Source of the DNA: Dyadobacter endophyticus
GTDB taxonomy: Bacteria; Bacteroidota; Bacteroidia; Cytophagales; Spirosomataceae
Direction of reading: 5' to 3'
Assembly: GCF_014641595.1 (NCBI RefSeq)
Contig: NZ_BMIA01000001.1
Location: forward strand, 62,001-126,000
DNA length: 64,000 nucleotides
Numbering within the stretch: position 1 is the stretch's first letter; the number at the start of each line of letters is the position of its first letter. A program made the position numbers and the translations under genes. The notes under the pieces are model-generated. The model was not told where the DNA came from. It did not search any database and worked only from the letters and a program-made list of their open reading frames with translations. Below are positions 32,739 to 41,766 of this stretch, in pieces.

Positions 32739-33963
32739 TTCCGGCCAGCCTTTTATTTATCAAGTCTATTGTTGACTGACTAATGCCGTATTCTTTTGCC
32801 AAAGAATTCCACCGCCCCAAGGCAGACCTGGTTTGGGCTATACTCTCCTCGACAAGTGCTTTTGACAGACCAGCTTGAAGCCCCAACTTTATAAGCTGCT
32901 TGTCACCGGGGCTTCTTCCCTCGCCCATTACCATTGTGCTCTGTTCTCCCCCAGGGCCATTGGAAAAGGTCAGATCATACGCTGGTGATAATTTCCACTC
33001 CCCATGGCTATCCATGAGAAAACTGAAATTTTTGGCATGGTCATCTCGGTTATGGGCCAGGACATTGAACACTGCCAGTCTATACATTTTCCCAACTTCC
33101 CGGATGTCCTTCGTAAGCTCACCAGTCAGCGTCAGTAAATCTTCATAGTCTAATGACGGTATCCGAAAATCACTATGCAATAACCCGCTTACTGTATGCA
33201 TGTGGTATCGTTTTGTACCATCCCGGTCAAAACGTTTTGTTGCAAAATATCCCCCCCCCTTAGTGGCGGTAAATAAATGCACCTCCGACATTGCAACACC
33301 CGCCTCTTTTGCCATCAAAGCATAAACGTATTCAATAGCGCCGGAATCCAACCCGTCTTGGGAATTCGGAAACTTGACCAGCCAGGGCTCAAATTCTTGG
33401 GCGAGTTGCTTTGCTCCATGGGAGATGTTCTGACGGGTCTCATCAACCCCTATGAGTGCTTTAGGCCTTGCCCCGGCAGATGACCCATTTAAAGACAGCA
33501 GCTCCTGGATAATCTCTTCTGAATTACCTGTAAGAACCTCACCGGCTTGCTGAGCAAGATGATCCAGATCAATCAAGCCATCTATATCAGACGGACTATG
33601 ATCCGGTTCATAGACCAAGGCTCCCATTCCATGAAATCCGACATGTGCCAAACGATCCAGTGGAGTAATATCGGAAGGCAATATGTTCTGAGAACGCAAA
33701 AGACGGTCAAATAATAAACGGCCCCAGCCGTCAGGCAGGCTATCGCTAAAAACACCCGCCAATCCCTCGAATGGTCTTGTTTCAAAAGCGGTAAGTCCCG
33801 GTTTGAGAGGCAAACGTAGTGGAGAAATCTCCAACCTTTTTTGAATGAACGAGGCTTGATATTCAAAATAAATGGTACGGTCGCGAATAGCCAAACGTCC
33901 AACCGGAAGAATTTTACTTCCGAAATCCAATCCTACTTTGAGTTCTGTGATAGGTCGCTTCAT
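32731..33963 (-). CDS. hipA: HipA-type Ser/Thr kinase toxin
   Basis: A 410-residue protein of the HipA family. The N-terminal part has AFETRPFEGLAGVFSDSLPD and the DGWGRLLFDRLLRSQNILPS region; the kinase core shows GSSAGARPKALI (nucleotide-binding loop), LVKFPNS, the catalytic AHNRDDHAKNFSFL (about residues 301-314, with Asp and Asn) and the metal-binding LSPAYDLTFS. All key residues are present. HipA kinases inhibit growth by phosphorylating targets such as aminoacyl-tRNA synthetases. Its ATG overlaps the hipB stop (ATGA, 33960-33963). It appears complete. Confidence 0.95.
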   Translation of the reverse strand: MKRPITELKVGLDFGSKILPVGRLAIRDRTIYFEYQASFIQKRLEISPLRLPLKPGLTAFETRPFEGLAGVFSDSLPDGWGRLLFDRLLRSQNILPSDITPLDRLAHVGFHGMGALVYEPDHSPSDIDGLIDLDHLAQQAGEVLTGNSEEIIQELLSLNGSSAGARPKALIGVDETRQNISHGAKQLAQEFEPWLVKFPNSQDGLDSGAIEYVYALMAKEAGVAMSEVHLFTATKGGGYFATKRFDRDGTKRYHMHTVSGLLHSDFRIPSLDYEDLLTLTGELTKDIREVGKMYRLAVFNVLAHNRDDHAKNFSFLMDSHGEWKLSPAYDLTFSNGPGGEQSTMVMGEGRSPGDKQLIKLGLQAGLSKALVEESIAQTRSALGRWNSLAKEYGISQSTIDLINKRLAGNG

Positions 33964-34265
33964 TTGTGACGGCCTCGTTTACGGGGTGAAGCCTCTTCTT
34001 TCAATACTTCATCGATAGAAGAGAAAGCTGGTTTAACTGGCTTGATAGCCTCAATCAGTTCCTCGAGGCCGCCAACTACTAAAAGAAGCCTAAGGAATGA
34101 CTCAAGAGAGATAACCCCTTTCTGCTCAAATTTTCTCAAAGTCGGAAGGGCAACACCTGAACGCTCTGCCAAGCCTTCCTGAGTAAGGCCTGCATTTAAA
34201 CGCCTGGAACGCACATTTTCAGCAAGCTTACGAAGCGCCTTAGATGGTGATATAAGTGATATCAT
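33960..34265 (-). CDS. hipB: HipB-type XRE antitoxin
   Basis: A 101-residue XRE-family protein. The HTH spans residues 8-66 (KLAENVRSRRLNAGLTQEGL, AERSGVALPTLRKFEQKGVI, SLESFLRLLLVVGGLEELIE) and a basic C-terminal tail ends KRGRHK. It is coupled to hipA by ATGA and should both repress the operon and hold the toxin. A palindrome lies 23 bases upstream of its ATG. Confidence 0.92.
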   Translation of the reverse strand: MISLISPSKALRKLAENVRSRRLNAGLTQEGLAERSGVALPTLRKFEQKGVISLESFLRLLLVVGGLEELIEAIKPVKPAFSSIDEVLKEEASPRKRGRHK

Positions 34266-34287
34266 TTTAGTACTTATCTGCTATATA

Positions 34288-34302
34288 TATCAATAATTGA
34301 TA
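34288..34302. promoter_or_regulatory. Inverted repeat upstream of hipBA, putative operator
   Basis: TATCAA-TAA-TTGATA, a perfect 6-bp inverted repeat with a 3-base spacer, 23 bases upstream of the hipB ATG in AT-rich sequence. HipB-type antitoxins typically bind such repeats over their own promoter. Confidence 0.5.
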
Positions 34303-34324
34303 CTATTGTATTACAAATATACTG

Positions 34325-34627
34325 AATTGCAAGCGGAAAATTCTTTACTTAGATGGTTTTAAAAGTGAAATTATAGATATTAGATCTGTTTTTAGAAATA
34401 GCAGCGTATTGGCCGTATATCCTAATCCGGCACAAACAACGCTTACGTTTCAAGTAAGTAATGCATTGTTAAAAACCACCGCTACATTGCATGATGTGAC
34501 GGGGCAGAAGTTGCAAACGATTGTGATCACCACTGGCCAGCAACAGATCAACATCCTGTCACTGGCCAGTGGGCAGTATATTTTGAAATTTGCGGATGGG
34601 ACAGCGGAAAGATTTATAAAGAATTGA
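34325..34627 (+). pseudogene. Orphan type IX secretion C-terminal sorting domain
   Basis: An open frame without a start reads ILYLDGFKSEIIDIRSVFRN, then the T9SS type A signal AVYPNPAQTTLTFQVSNALL, HDVTGQKLQTIVITTGQQQI and SGQYILKFADGTAERFIKN at the stop. This is the last about 90 residues of a large secreted protein; the rest is missing, and the hip locus lies immediately upstream on the other strand. Confidence 0.85.
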
Positions 34628-34832
34628 AAAATCTGGGTGGAGAATTCGAACGGTGTGACCACCAGATTCCGTGGCAAGCTGACCGTATTGTCATTTATCG
34701 TGATTTCAAGCAAATTTTGGACTGTTTCATTGTACTAATATTATTCGACAGAAATACGAAACATATCGTAGGTTCTGTTACGAGAGAAGCTTATTCTATA
34801 CGCGTATGCGAATTCAAATTCTCATGCGGGCG

Positions 34833-34862
34833 AAAGACTGCATCATTAGATGCAGTCTTTTA
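34833..34862 (+). terminator. Intrinsic terminator (perfect 12-bp stem)
   Basis: AAAGACTGCATC (34833-34844), loop ATTA, GATGCAGTCTTT (34849-34860), then TT. The perfect stem and T-run are typical. It lies about 210 bases after the orphan sorting domain. Confidence 0.75.
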
Positions 34863-34977
34863 AGTTCAAAATTCCGCTGTCCTCTGTTACCATGAAAGGA
34901 TTTGTATGTGGCATATTTACTACAATAAATGCATGATTAATCTGGCGAAACGATAAGTAACTATTTCATGCCTTTCC

Positions 34978-35355
34978 AGGTCTAAAGAAACTGCGAACAA
35001 GGGGCTTAGCGCCGGGTTTGCACATGACCTTAACTTAACTGAAACGTGTGTACCTGAAACGTTTACACTTAACCGTCCTGGTGTTGTTGCTATCTTTATC
35101 GCAGGTTACAGATCCGGCATCAGTCACCCAATCTCCCATCGCTACAGGAAGGTGAAGCAGCTTTCTGAATACCCGATTTTAACCGATGAAGCCGATCAGT
35201 ATCTGCAAAGCCGTTAAAGTAGTCTGAAATTGGTGGTCAAAAAGGACTTACGGACTACCATCCGCATCAGTGACCTTCTTGGAGTCTCAGAACGACTAAG
35301 GAAATGTCGATATGATGTGAGCGATTTGGAGTTCAACAATCTCTACAACCAATAG
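34978..35355 (+). pseudogene. Degraded ORF of unknown family
   Basis: Found by hand. Reading in one frame gives RSKETANKGLSAGFAHDLNL, TFTLNRPGVVAIFIAGYRSG, SHRYRKVKQLSEYPILTDEA and DQYLQSR, then one TAA, then in the same frame LVVKKDLRTTIRISDLLGVS, RLRKCRYDVSDLEFNNLYNQ and a TAG. The coherent composition across a single stop suggests a broken gene of about 125 residues. No start and no recognised family. Confidence 0.45.
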
Positions 35356-35427
35356 TTGTGTCTCAATTTGTGTAGCGAGTAAAGAAATACTTATAAGTTT
35401 TATTTCGTAAGTGATTGATTTTTAATA

Positions 35428-35451
35428 GTATATGCCTGGGGTCGAACCAGG
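35428..35451 (-). other. tRNA T-arm-like sequence, possible attachment-site remnant
   Basis: On the minus strand CCTGG TTCGACC CCAGG is a textbook tRNA T-arm: 5-bp stem and a 7-base loop starting TTCGA. Seven bases that could be an acceptor strand (CATATAC) follow. No D-arm, anticodon arm or matching 5' acceptor strand is present. Such isolated 3' ends arise when elements integrate in tRNA genes, but a chance hairpin cannot be excluded. Confidence 0.25.
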
Positions 35452-35468
35452 AGCCTATTGATTATTAG

Positions 35469-36608
35469 TCAGAGGACCAGCGGGATTTGTAAATAAACCA
35501 GAAAGCTTTCCGGCTTGTCACTTACCCTGAGCCGGTGGTTTTCAGGGAAGTAGCCTTCGAGCCTTCGCTTGAGTGTAGCAAGCCCGAGTCCGCCGTGTCT
35601 TGTTTTCTCTGATACAGGGTATTTGATGCCAGGTTTGCTGTTAAAAACCTGGAAGGTAAGCTTGTCCTGCTCGATGTGGCAGTCGATTTTGACATAGGAA
35701 GGCTCATGCGTTGCGTGCACGCCATGTTTAAGCGCGTTCTCAACCAGGGTCGTGATCAAAAGCGTCGGTACACGTTTGCCGGTATCTACATCTCCATAGC
35801 AATCAAAGACGATTTTGCTTCTCTGACTGCTTCTCATTGCTTCCAGTTTCAGATACTGGGATATGAATTCAAGCTCTCTTTTGAGCTCAATAAACTCCGA
35901 GCGTGTATCGTAGAGTGCAAAACGGATCATATCGGCAGCATGTATCAGATAGTCGGACGCTTTCCGGGAGAAGGTGGCTACTTCTGTGCTGGCTGCGTTA
36001 AGCACATTCAGGATGAAGTGGGGTGTAAGCTGCGCCCTAAGCTCTTTGAGCTCTTCTTCCAATTTTCGATTTTCCGCCTCCGAGCGCCTTAAATTGGCCA
36101 TCGCGCCCAGCCTTAACCATCTTAGCCCAATAGGCAGCGCAAGAAGCTGCATATCCATCAGATCATAAACCAGCACATACCAATCCCTGCTTTTTTCGGG
36201 GATCCACGGCCGCAAATAATACTTTCCGATAAGCTGGAAGTTTGTTGGCAGATTTTCAAGACCGATTAGGCCCTGGTAGAAATGGTAGAGCGGTTTTGTG
36301 AACAGGTGCGTTATCAGAATAAAGATAAATAGAACGACAAACGGGCTGAACCATTTTTGCGAGGGCTGGCCGGTAAGTGCCAGGACAATCATCGCGCCAT
36401 AATAAATCGGAATGAAACGGGCATAGTACAGCAGATATGCAAGTCTGGTGTCTGCGCTCATCACCCTGTCGGGCAAGATCGGAAAGAAAAAGATCATATG
36501 ATAGCCGATAAAAATCAGCCAAAAGAGCATGTGACCGGATGCGCGTGTACGCAACGCATCCGGCAATAAAAGCCTGGAATAGACCCCTTTATTTATTTCG
36601 CTTTTCAT
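35469..36608 (-). CDS. LytS/YehU-type sensor histidine kinase
   Basis: A 379-residue membrane kinase. Membrane segments at about residues 27-46, 55-80, 88-105 and possibly 148-165 are followed by a coiled linker (RRSEAENRKLEEELKELRAQ) and the His_kinase domain with LTPHFILNVLNAAS, phospho-acceptor His 197. The ATPase part has TTLVENALKHG (N box) and RHGGLGLATLKRRLEG (G box). It overlaps the response-regulator stop by ATGA (36605-36608). The nearest target gene is lanB, upstream on the same strand. Confidence 0.93.
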   Translation of the reverse strand: MKSEINKGVYSRLLLPDALRTRASGHMLFWLIFIGYHMIFFFPILPDRVMSADTRLAYLLYYARFIPIYYGAMIVLALTGQPSQKWFSPFVVLFIFILITHLFTKPLYHFYQGLIGLENLPTNFQLIGKYYLRPWIPEKSRDWYVLVYDLMDMQLLALPIGLRWLRLGAMANLRRSEAENRKLEEELKELRAQLTPHFILNVLNAASTEVATFSRKASDYLIHAADMIRFALYDTRSEFIELKRELEFISQYLKLEAMRSSQRSKIVFDCYGDVDTGKRVPTLLITTLVENALKHGVHATHEPSYVKIDCHIEQDKLTFQVFNSKPGIKYPVSEKTRHGGLGLATLKRRLEGYFPENHRLRVSDKPESFLVYLQIPLVL

Positions 36609-37426
36609 ATGCGTCGCTGGCGGTCCAGTAGTCGGTTGATGATGTTTTCTCTGCTTTTGTAGCTGGGTATGGTGTATTTAGAACCATCAGGCATTCGGAC
36701 CATGTTGCCTTCAATGAGCCGGATGGCCGACCGGTTTATAATATACGAGCGGTGGATTCTGATGAAATGCGACGATGGTAGTTTGCGCTCGATCGAGCCG
36801 ATACTGCCTTTCACCAGGATTGTACCTTCCGAGCAATGCACCTTTACGTAATCCTTCAAGCCCTCAATCGCATAAACCTCGTTCAGTCTGAGATGGTGAA
36901 ATTTTTTGCCTGAGTAAATCCAGATCGAATCGTCCTGGACAGAGCAGGTTAAGTCATGCATTTTTTCATCCCGGCCGCCCCTTGCTGTTTTACACTCCGC
37001 TAATTGCTGGCGGCCTTGCTCCCCTGGCAGCGAATGCAAATGTCTTGCCCGTAAGTCTTCTCTGATTTTGATGACTGTCCGGTAAAACCTGGTGGCTTTG
37101 ATGGGTTTTAACAGAAAAGCATTTACTTCGTTTTCAAAGCCCTCAAACGCATAATCACGGAAAGCGGTTGTCAAAATGATCTGTGGCCTGGGTTCGGTCA
37201 GCATACCGATCAACTCCATGCCACTGAGCCCGGGCATTTCAATATCCAGAAAAATTAGCTCCGGGCGTAGCGTTGCGATCATATCGGCTGCCTGGACGCT
37301 GCTGTAACAGCGACCTTTCAAGCTAAGCCAGGGGACTGAATCGATCAGCCTGATTAGTGCAAGGTGAGCCGCCTCCTCGTCGTCGATCACAAGGCAGGAA
37401 ATTGCATGAGAAAAATTGGTGTCCAT
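36605..37426 (-). CDS. LytTR-family response regulator
   Basis: A 273-residue regulator. The receiver domain (residues 10-130) has the acidic DDE cluster at 15-17 and the phospho-acceptor Asp 61 in ELIFLDIEMPGLSG, then a Thr (LTTAF) and Lys (LLKPIKA). The C-terminal LytTR DNA-binding domain (about 165-270) has DSIWIYSGKKFHHLRLNEVY, YAIEGLKDYVKVHCSEGTIL and HFIRIHRSYIINRSAI. The kinase gene follows with a 4-base overlap. Confidence 0.95.
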   Translation of the reverse strand: MDTNFSHAISCLVIDDEEAAHLALIRLIDSVPWLSLKGRCYSSVQAADMIATLRPELIFLDIEMPGLSGMELIGMLTEPRPQIILTTAFRDYAFEGFENEVNAFLLKPIKATRFYRTVIKIREDLRARHLHSLPGEQGRQQLAECKTARGGRDEKMHDLTCSVQDDSIWIYSGKKFHHLRLNEVYAIEGLKDYVKVHCSEGTILVKGSIGSIERKLPSSHFIRIHRSYIINRSAIRLIEGNMVRMPDGSKYTIPSYKSRENIINRLLDRQRRI

Positions 37427-37491
37427 TTCGTAGAATTTTCAAGGTAGATTCTTAGCGAGTGGGCGAGGAGTAGTTTGCTTGTTTATTTAAT

Positions 37492-37505
37492 TAACCAATT
37501 GGTTA
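37492..37505. promoter_or_regulatory. Perfect 14-bp palindrome between lanB and the LytTR operon
   Basis: TAACCAATTGGTTA, a perfect palindrome, lies 66 bases upstream of the response-regulator ATG and about 58 bases after the lanB stop, in an AT-rich spacer of 136 bases. Likely an operator or transcription-factor site for the two-component operon. Confidence 0.45.
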
Positions 37506-37562
37506 CAAAATAATGTATGTAACCCAAGATTAAAAGTGTGTTTTCGATTTTCGTGCTGATAT

Positions 37563-40500
37563 TCAATTAATTAGTCGATTCGTGCAAAGTTTGGCTGCCG
37601 ATTGATAGTATTTGCTTAAAAAGTGAAACAAGATCATTTCCTGTTTTCGATGATTGCTTTCAAGAATCCGGTTCAGGAACATGTGAACATAGCTGGAAAT
37701 TTCTGCCCTTGTGATTGTCGTCGTGCGCGTGACCCGAATCTGCTCGGATCTTTCCTTAAAGCAGCCGTCGAGCATTAGCGGCAAAAGTGCCTGACTTGTG
37801 AGTGTCTGCTGGATTTGCATGCGGTGCTGCCTGTATTTGTAGTCCAGCTGACGGGTCAGCGCCTGGTCCTGACCGAATTCGGATAAGAAGTTTTGATAGG
37901 CTACTTTGGCAAAAGCCGCTTTCTCGTTTACGCTCAAACCGAAATCATCGAGCATAACATCCGCCCCGTACAGTGCGGCAAGCCATCGCGCCTGGTCATC
38001 CGTCTCTGACTCAAGTAGCGAGACGACCTTAATGCAGGCCAGCGAGTCCTGGTAGAAGATTGATTCGACCTTTTCAAAGTCGAGGCTATGATACCTTTCA
38101 AGTTCCCTTTCGTAGGTGTCGGTTTGGATTTTCTCGATTACGCCCTGGAAAGCACTACCTTCAAGTGAAGTCTGGATCCGGTCCAGGGCCAGGTGCCAGC
38201 ATTCCGGCCTAGCAAGCTCGAGGCGGATTCTCAGGTGATGCGACGGGTCAAAATACCGGACATAAAACCACTTTTTCAGATGCCCTTCGCTAGTCAGCTG
38301 CTCGCAGATCGTGGCCAGTGACGTTGTCAGCAGCCTGTCGGCTTTACCTGCGGGAAGGAAGATCTTTACATAGAGCCACTGGCTTGCCAGATGAAAGAGC
38401 CGCTGCTCTTTCATCTGTGCCGGCGGGGAGACTAGCGCTTGGGTTGCCGCGGGTTTAAAGGCCAGTACCAGCTCATGTGAATAGCGCCCTGCTTTATCTT
38501 CTACCGGCTGAGAGGCACTAGATTGCAGGTATTCCTGAATTTTAAGGTGACCTGTTTTTTGCAGCTCTGCTTTGAAGAGCGCTCGGGCAAAACGGCTTTC
38601 AAAATCGATCAGAAGCAGATTATCACCCTGACAGATCTGGATCATCCTTGGAATTCTTAACTTACTGAGCAGCACGTTCCAGTGCTCGTCTGTATCAAGT
38701 GCATCAAGGATTTTTTGACGGGTCTCTCCCGAAAGATTCCACTGGGCCGGGCTCAATATCAACCGGTGGAATAAGACCCTGGGAAGAAACGAAAAGCTTG
38801 CAAGATGCTCCCAATCCCATGCCATTAACTGGCTGTCCTGATTGGCTACATCAGATAAAAATTGATAAACCGGAAGCCCGAGGCTGTAATTGTGGGCGGT
38901 CGTGTTATGTGGGATGATTCTTTTTGCAAGGCTTTTGCTGGTCAGGATGAAGCTCTCATCCTCTGAGATTGAAACCAGTATGTCGCTGACAGCAATTTGC
39001 CTGGATGCGGGCATTACCGAATGAGAAAGATAGGGGATCTCGTAAGGCCACAGATGAGGCCTGCTCACAACGGCGGCTGTTCTGATCTCTGGAACATGGG
39101 CGATTTCTGCGTGGATGCTTTCGCGATCGAGCTCTGCGAGCGCTCTGCTTGCATCAGAAAGATAGGCTGCCAGCAGCGGATCATTCTGAGCGAAGCGTGC
39201 CATGAGCTCAAGACCTGACTGGCCACCAGCGGCTTTCAGATAGAATTGAAAGTAGCCGCGGTCTATGTTTTTGGCCGAGCTGGCAAGTATCTCCCCCAGC
39301 CAGTAAAATCCTCGCTCTTGGGAAGGTTGTTTAGTAAGCGTTTTTAAGTCACTTTCCTGAATCTCGATTTGGTATAGTTGCTCAGATAGCGCTTGATCGA
39401 GGATTTGTTGCTTGATGCGGCTTGCGGCTGTTTCCGGTAATGCCGCAGTGTAGGCGGTTTGGGAGAATTCCAGCTGCGTCAGTAGGGTAGGCGGTTTGCC
39501 CTCCTGCATAGCGAGCCGGGCATACTGCATCCCCATTTCACTTTCCAGCACCTCGCAGAGCGGCAGCAGCCGATAGCCGTAACTGGCCCTGAATTTTTGT
39601 TTCAGCACAGTTAATGGGCTTAACTGCTCGCTGCTGCGCAAAAGGCCTTTTATTGCTGCAAAATCACCAGCCAGCTTGGCCACCGCTTTTTTGCCAAGCA
39701 TCAGCCCTTTTTGGGTGGCGCTAATCTGGGCGCGGAATAGCTGCTGTGTGGAAAGCGCAGGTATCAGACCGGCTAGTTCTCTGGCCACACCTTGCAGGCC
39801 GGCGGTTGAATCCTGGCTGGAAAGCCCGCAGACCAGTTCATAGAGCTGCTGGGCTTGTCTGGATTTTTGACGATACTCGTCAAGACAGGCTTTGACGCGG
39901 TCTTCGAAATCAGGGCCGGTCGCGTTGGGTGAGAGCTCACTGACCAGAAGGCCCGAGTCGATCAAATCCTGGATCAAACGGCTGGACTGGTCCGGTGTAA
40001 ATGCGTCCTTTAGCCTTTTTGCGAGTTCGATTTTCGTCTGCGGAGTCTTTGCCGCCTGCAAAAGCAAGATGAGCTCTGGAAAGCCATCGACTTCTGAAAT
40101 GACTGGCTCTGTGGTCTGTCCACTTTTTTTAATCTCGATATAACGGTATCCTGTCGGGGTCAGATGTAAGCTGCTGTTGGCCACATACCGGGTTTGCCCC
40201 GACGGCTGCTGGCTGTCAAGCCAGCGGGCAATATGTGTTAATGCGTTGATCTGTAACCTGATCGTCTTTCTCTTTTCACTGATCGCGGGCCCGCTGAGCT
40301 TACTGTGATCAGCGAGGGCTCCGGCACCAGTCACAGAGAAAAGCCCAAAAGGGGTTGCCCGCGCGCTTATTCTGATCAAATACTTGTAAAGTGAGAAGAG
40401 TACTTTGCGCCTGGATTTTTCCGGGGCTTGTTTATCGTAAGCTTCTACGGCGGCCTCAAGCGAAGGAGAAGCAAGCCAGATAGCCTGACGGAAGGGCTCA

Positions 40501-40634
40501 GTTTGACATAGTTCAAGTAGCGCAGCTTCCCACTTTTGAAAATCATCTCCGCACCGCTGGTGAAGAGTTGTTAGCTCGCCGTTGGGCATGGCCGCCCGCC
40601 TGAGCATGAAAAAATCATAGGGCTCGTTGTGCAT
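37563..40634 (-). CDS. Full-length lantibiotic dehydratase (LanB), thiopeptide-type C-terminus
   Basis: The frame opens at 40919, but homologues start close to YDFFMLRRAAMP; the ATG at 40634 (MHNEPYDFF) is therefore chosen, giving 1023 residues. The N-terminal glutamylation domain includes YLIRISARATPFGLFSVTGA, with the conserved R-x-x-P-F-G-L-F. The C-terminal SpaB_C elimination domain shows WLYVKIFLPAGKADRLLTTS, FYVRYFDPSHHLRIRL and DTYERELERYHSLDFEKVES. LanB attaches glutamate from glutamyl-tRNA to Ser/Thr and eliminates it, giving dehydro residues. It looks intact. No LanC, transporter or protease gene is adjacent; the LytTR pair lies just downstream. Confidence 0.93.
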   Translation of the reverse strand: MHNEPYDFFMLRRAAMPNGELTTLHQRCGDDFQKWEAALLELCQTEPFRQAIWLASPSLEAAVEAYDKQAPEKSRRKVLFSLYKYLIRISARATPFGLFSVTGAGALADHSKLSGPAISEKRKTIRLQINALTHIARWLDSQQPSGQTRYVANSSLHLTPTGYRYIEIKKSGQTTEPVISEVDGFPELILLLQAAKTPQTKIELAKRLKDAFTPDQSSRLIQDLIDSGLLVSELSPNATGPDFEDRVKACLDEYRQKSRQAQQLYELVCGLSSQDSTAGLQGVARELAGLIPALSTQQLFRAQISATQKGLMLGKKAVAKLAGDFAAIKGLLRSSEQLSPLTVLKQKFRASYGYRLLPLCEVLESEMGMQYARLAMQEGKPPTLLTQLEFSQTAYTAALPETAASRIKQQILDQALSEQLYQIEIQESDLKTLTKQPSQERGFYWLGEILASSAKNIDRGYFQFYLKAAGGQSGLELMARFAQNDPLLAAYLSDASRALAELDRESIHAEIAHVPEIRTAAVVSRPHLWPYEIPYLSHSVMPASRQIAVSDILVSISEDESFILTSKSLAKRIIPHNTTAHNYSLGLPVYQFLSDVANQDSQLMAWDWEHLASFSFLPRVLFHRLILSPAQWNLSGETRQKILDALDTDEHWNVLLSKLRIPRMIQICQGDNLLLIDFESRFARALFKAELQKTGHLKIQEYLQSSASQPVEDKAGRYSHELVLAFKPAATQALVSPPAQMKEQRLFHLASQWLYVKIFLPAGKADRLLTTSLATICEQLTSEGHLKKWFYVRYFDPSHHLRIRLELARPECWHLALDRIQTSLEGSAFQGVIEKIQTDTYERELERYHSLDFEKVESIFYQDSLACIKVVSLLESETDDQARWLAALYGADVMLDDFGLSVNEKAAFAKVAYQNFLSEFGQDQALTRQLDYKYRQHRMQIQQTLTSQALLPLMLDGCFKERSEQIRVTRTTTITRAEISSYVHMFLNRILESNHRKQEMILFHFLSKYYQSAAKLCTNRLIN

Positions 40635-41766
40635 GCAGGTAAGTCTTTGGGTGGAGTGAAATGTCCCAAATTCGGCTTGGAAGTCCACTTGCGCCACTTT
40701 AGTATACCAGCCTGGACAGATTGTAGATTTGGATACAAACCCCGGATTTGCCTGACCGCTCGATCGTATTCTGTAATTCGTATAACATTTGCTGTTTATT
40801 GGTCGACTGTTTTGTACTCTCAGTAAAGGCGGATATTGCTTTTCGATGCAGACCGTGCTGGGTGTATATAATCCCGTCCGGGGCAGACTTTCTATCAGCC
40901 TGGCAAAAGTGTTCGGCATAACTGCGGCCTAGCGCCCGCTTTCTTATTCCACTTCCTTTTTGCCCCTGGCGGCGGGGATTGGGGCTGAGCTTTCTTTTCT
41001 TCTTGTTTTGTTCGGGCCAAAAAATTGCGGTTTTCGGAAGTCTGACCCTGAGAAGCGGAAAATGCGGTACCACAGATCACCCCATTCTATGGCAGATTGG
41101 CCACCAGCCACAATTCGCAGCCTTTGGAGTAGCTCGCTGGTGAAAAAAAGATAGAGTGGTCAGTATAGGCCGAGATGACCTGGTCAGCCCAAATTTAAAT
41201 CAGCGGGCCGCCCGGCGGTGGCCAGTATCCCCGCAGTTTCCAGCAGTCAATTGTCGATGTGAAGCGTTCGTAAAGTGTCGTTGTGCTGTCCGAAGTAGTA
41301 GTGACTTTGCCGGTTTTTGATCTTTCATTTTGATATCCGAATGTATGCGGTTTTTATGAGTCGCCTCTGTTGAGAAATTATTTTTTTTCCATTTTTTAAC
41401 TATTTAGTACCATTTTGGACTTTTTACTCCCTTCATTTGGACTATTCCGTACCCATTCATAGTCTGTTGGCGATCTATCTTTGGTGCAAGAAATCCCTGT
41501 TATTGTACTGCCCTACATTGGGCATGAACGCGCCGACCTCCAGACTATAGGCCTTAGGAATGGGCATGAAGCCAAAGCTGCGGTTCATCAGAACTATTTT
41601 AGCAATCACTTAAACACATGCATGCAATATGGACAAAACTTACGCAATGAAACCAACACACGGCTGTCAGCTGATCCAAAATCAAGGCCAGTATGGGAAA
41701 TTTTCGCGGTTCCGCAAAGGAGCTCGCCATGTGAACCAAAATAGTGGTAGAACAGCCTGGCCGGTT
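40635..41766. other. Long gene-free region between lanB and the GH74 gene
   Basis: An extension of the lanB frame to 40919 and several other frames are open, but none has recognisable content. The minus frame 40699-41073 is Lys/Arg-rich and includes KQSTNKQQMLYELQNTIERS, which is suggestive but unsupported. The 41340-41480 part is AT-rich and presumably carries promoters. I see no tRNA, terminator or repeat that I can defend. Confidence 0.4.

Noticed and set aside
34624..34863. 79-codon frame after the orphan T9SS domain
   Set aside because: It runs into a perfect terminator hairpin and has no family resemblance.
40635..40919. 95-codon N-terminal extension of lanB
   Set aside because: Known LanB proteins begin near the YDFFMLRR segment; the extension has no recognisable content.
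41629..41766. 46-codon extension of the GH74 gene
   Set aside because: The signal peptide begins at MKLSLLVSC; the extension is polar and unlike any domain.
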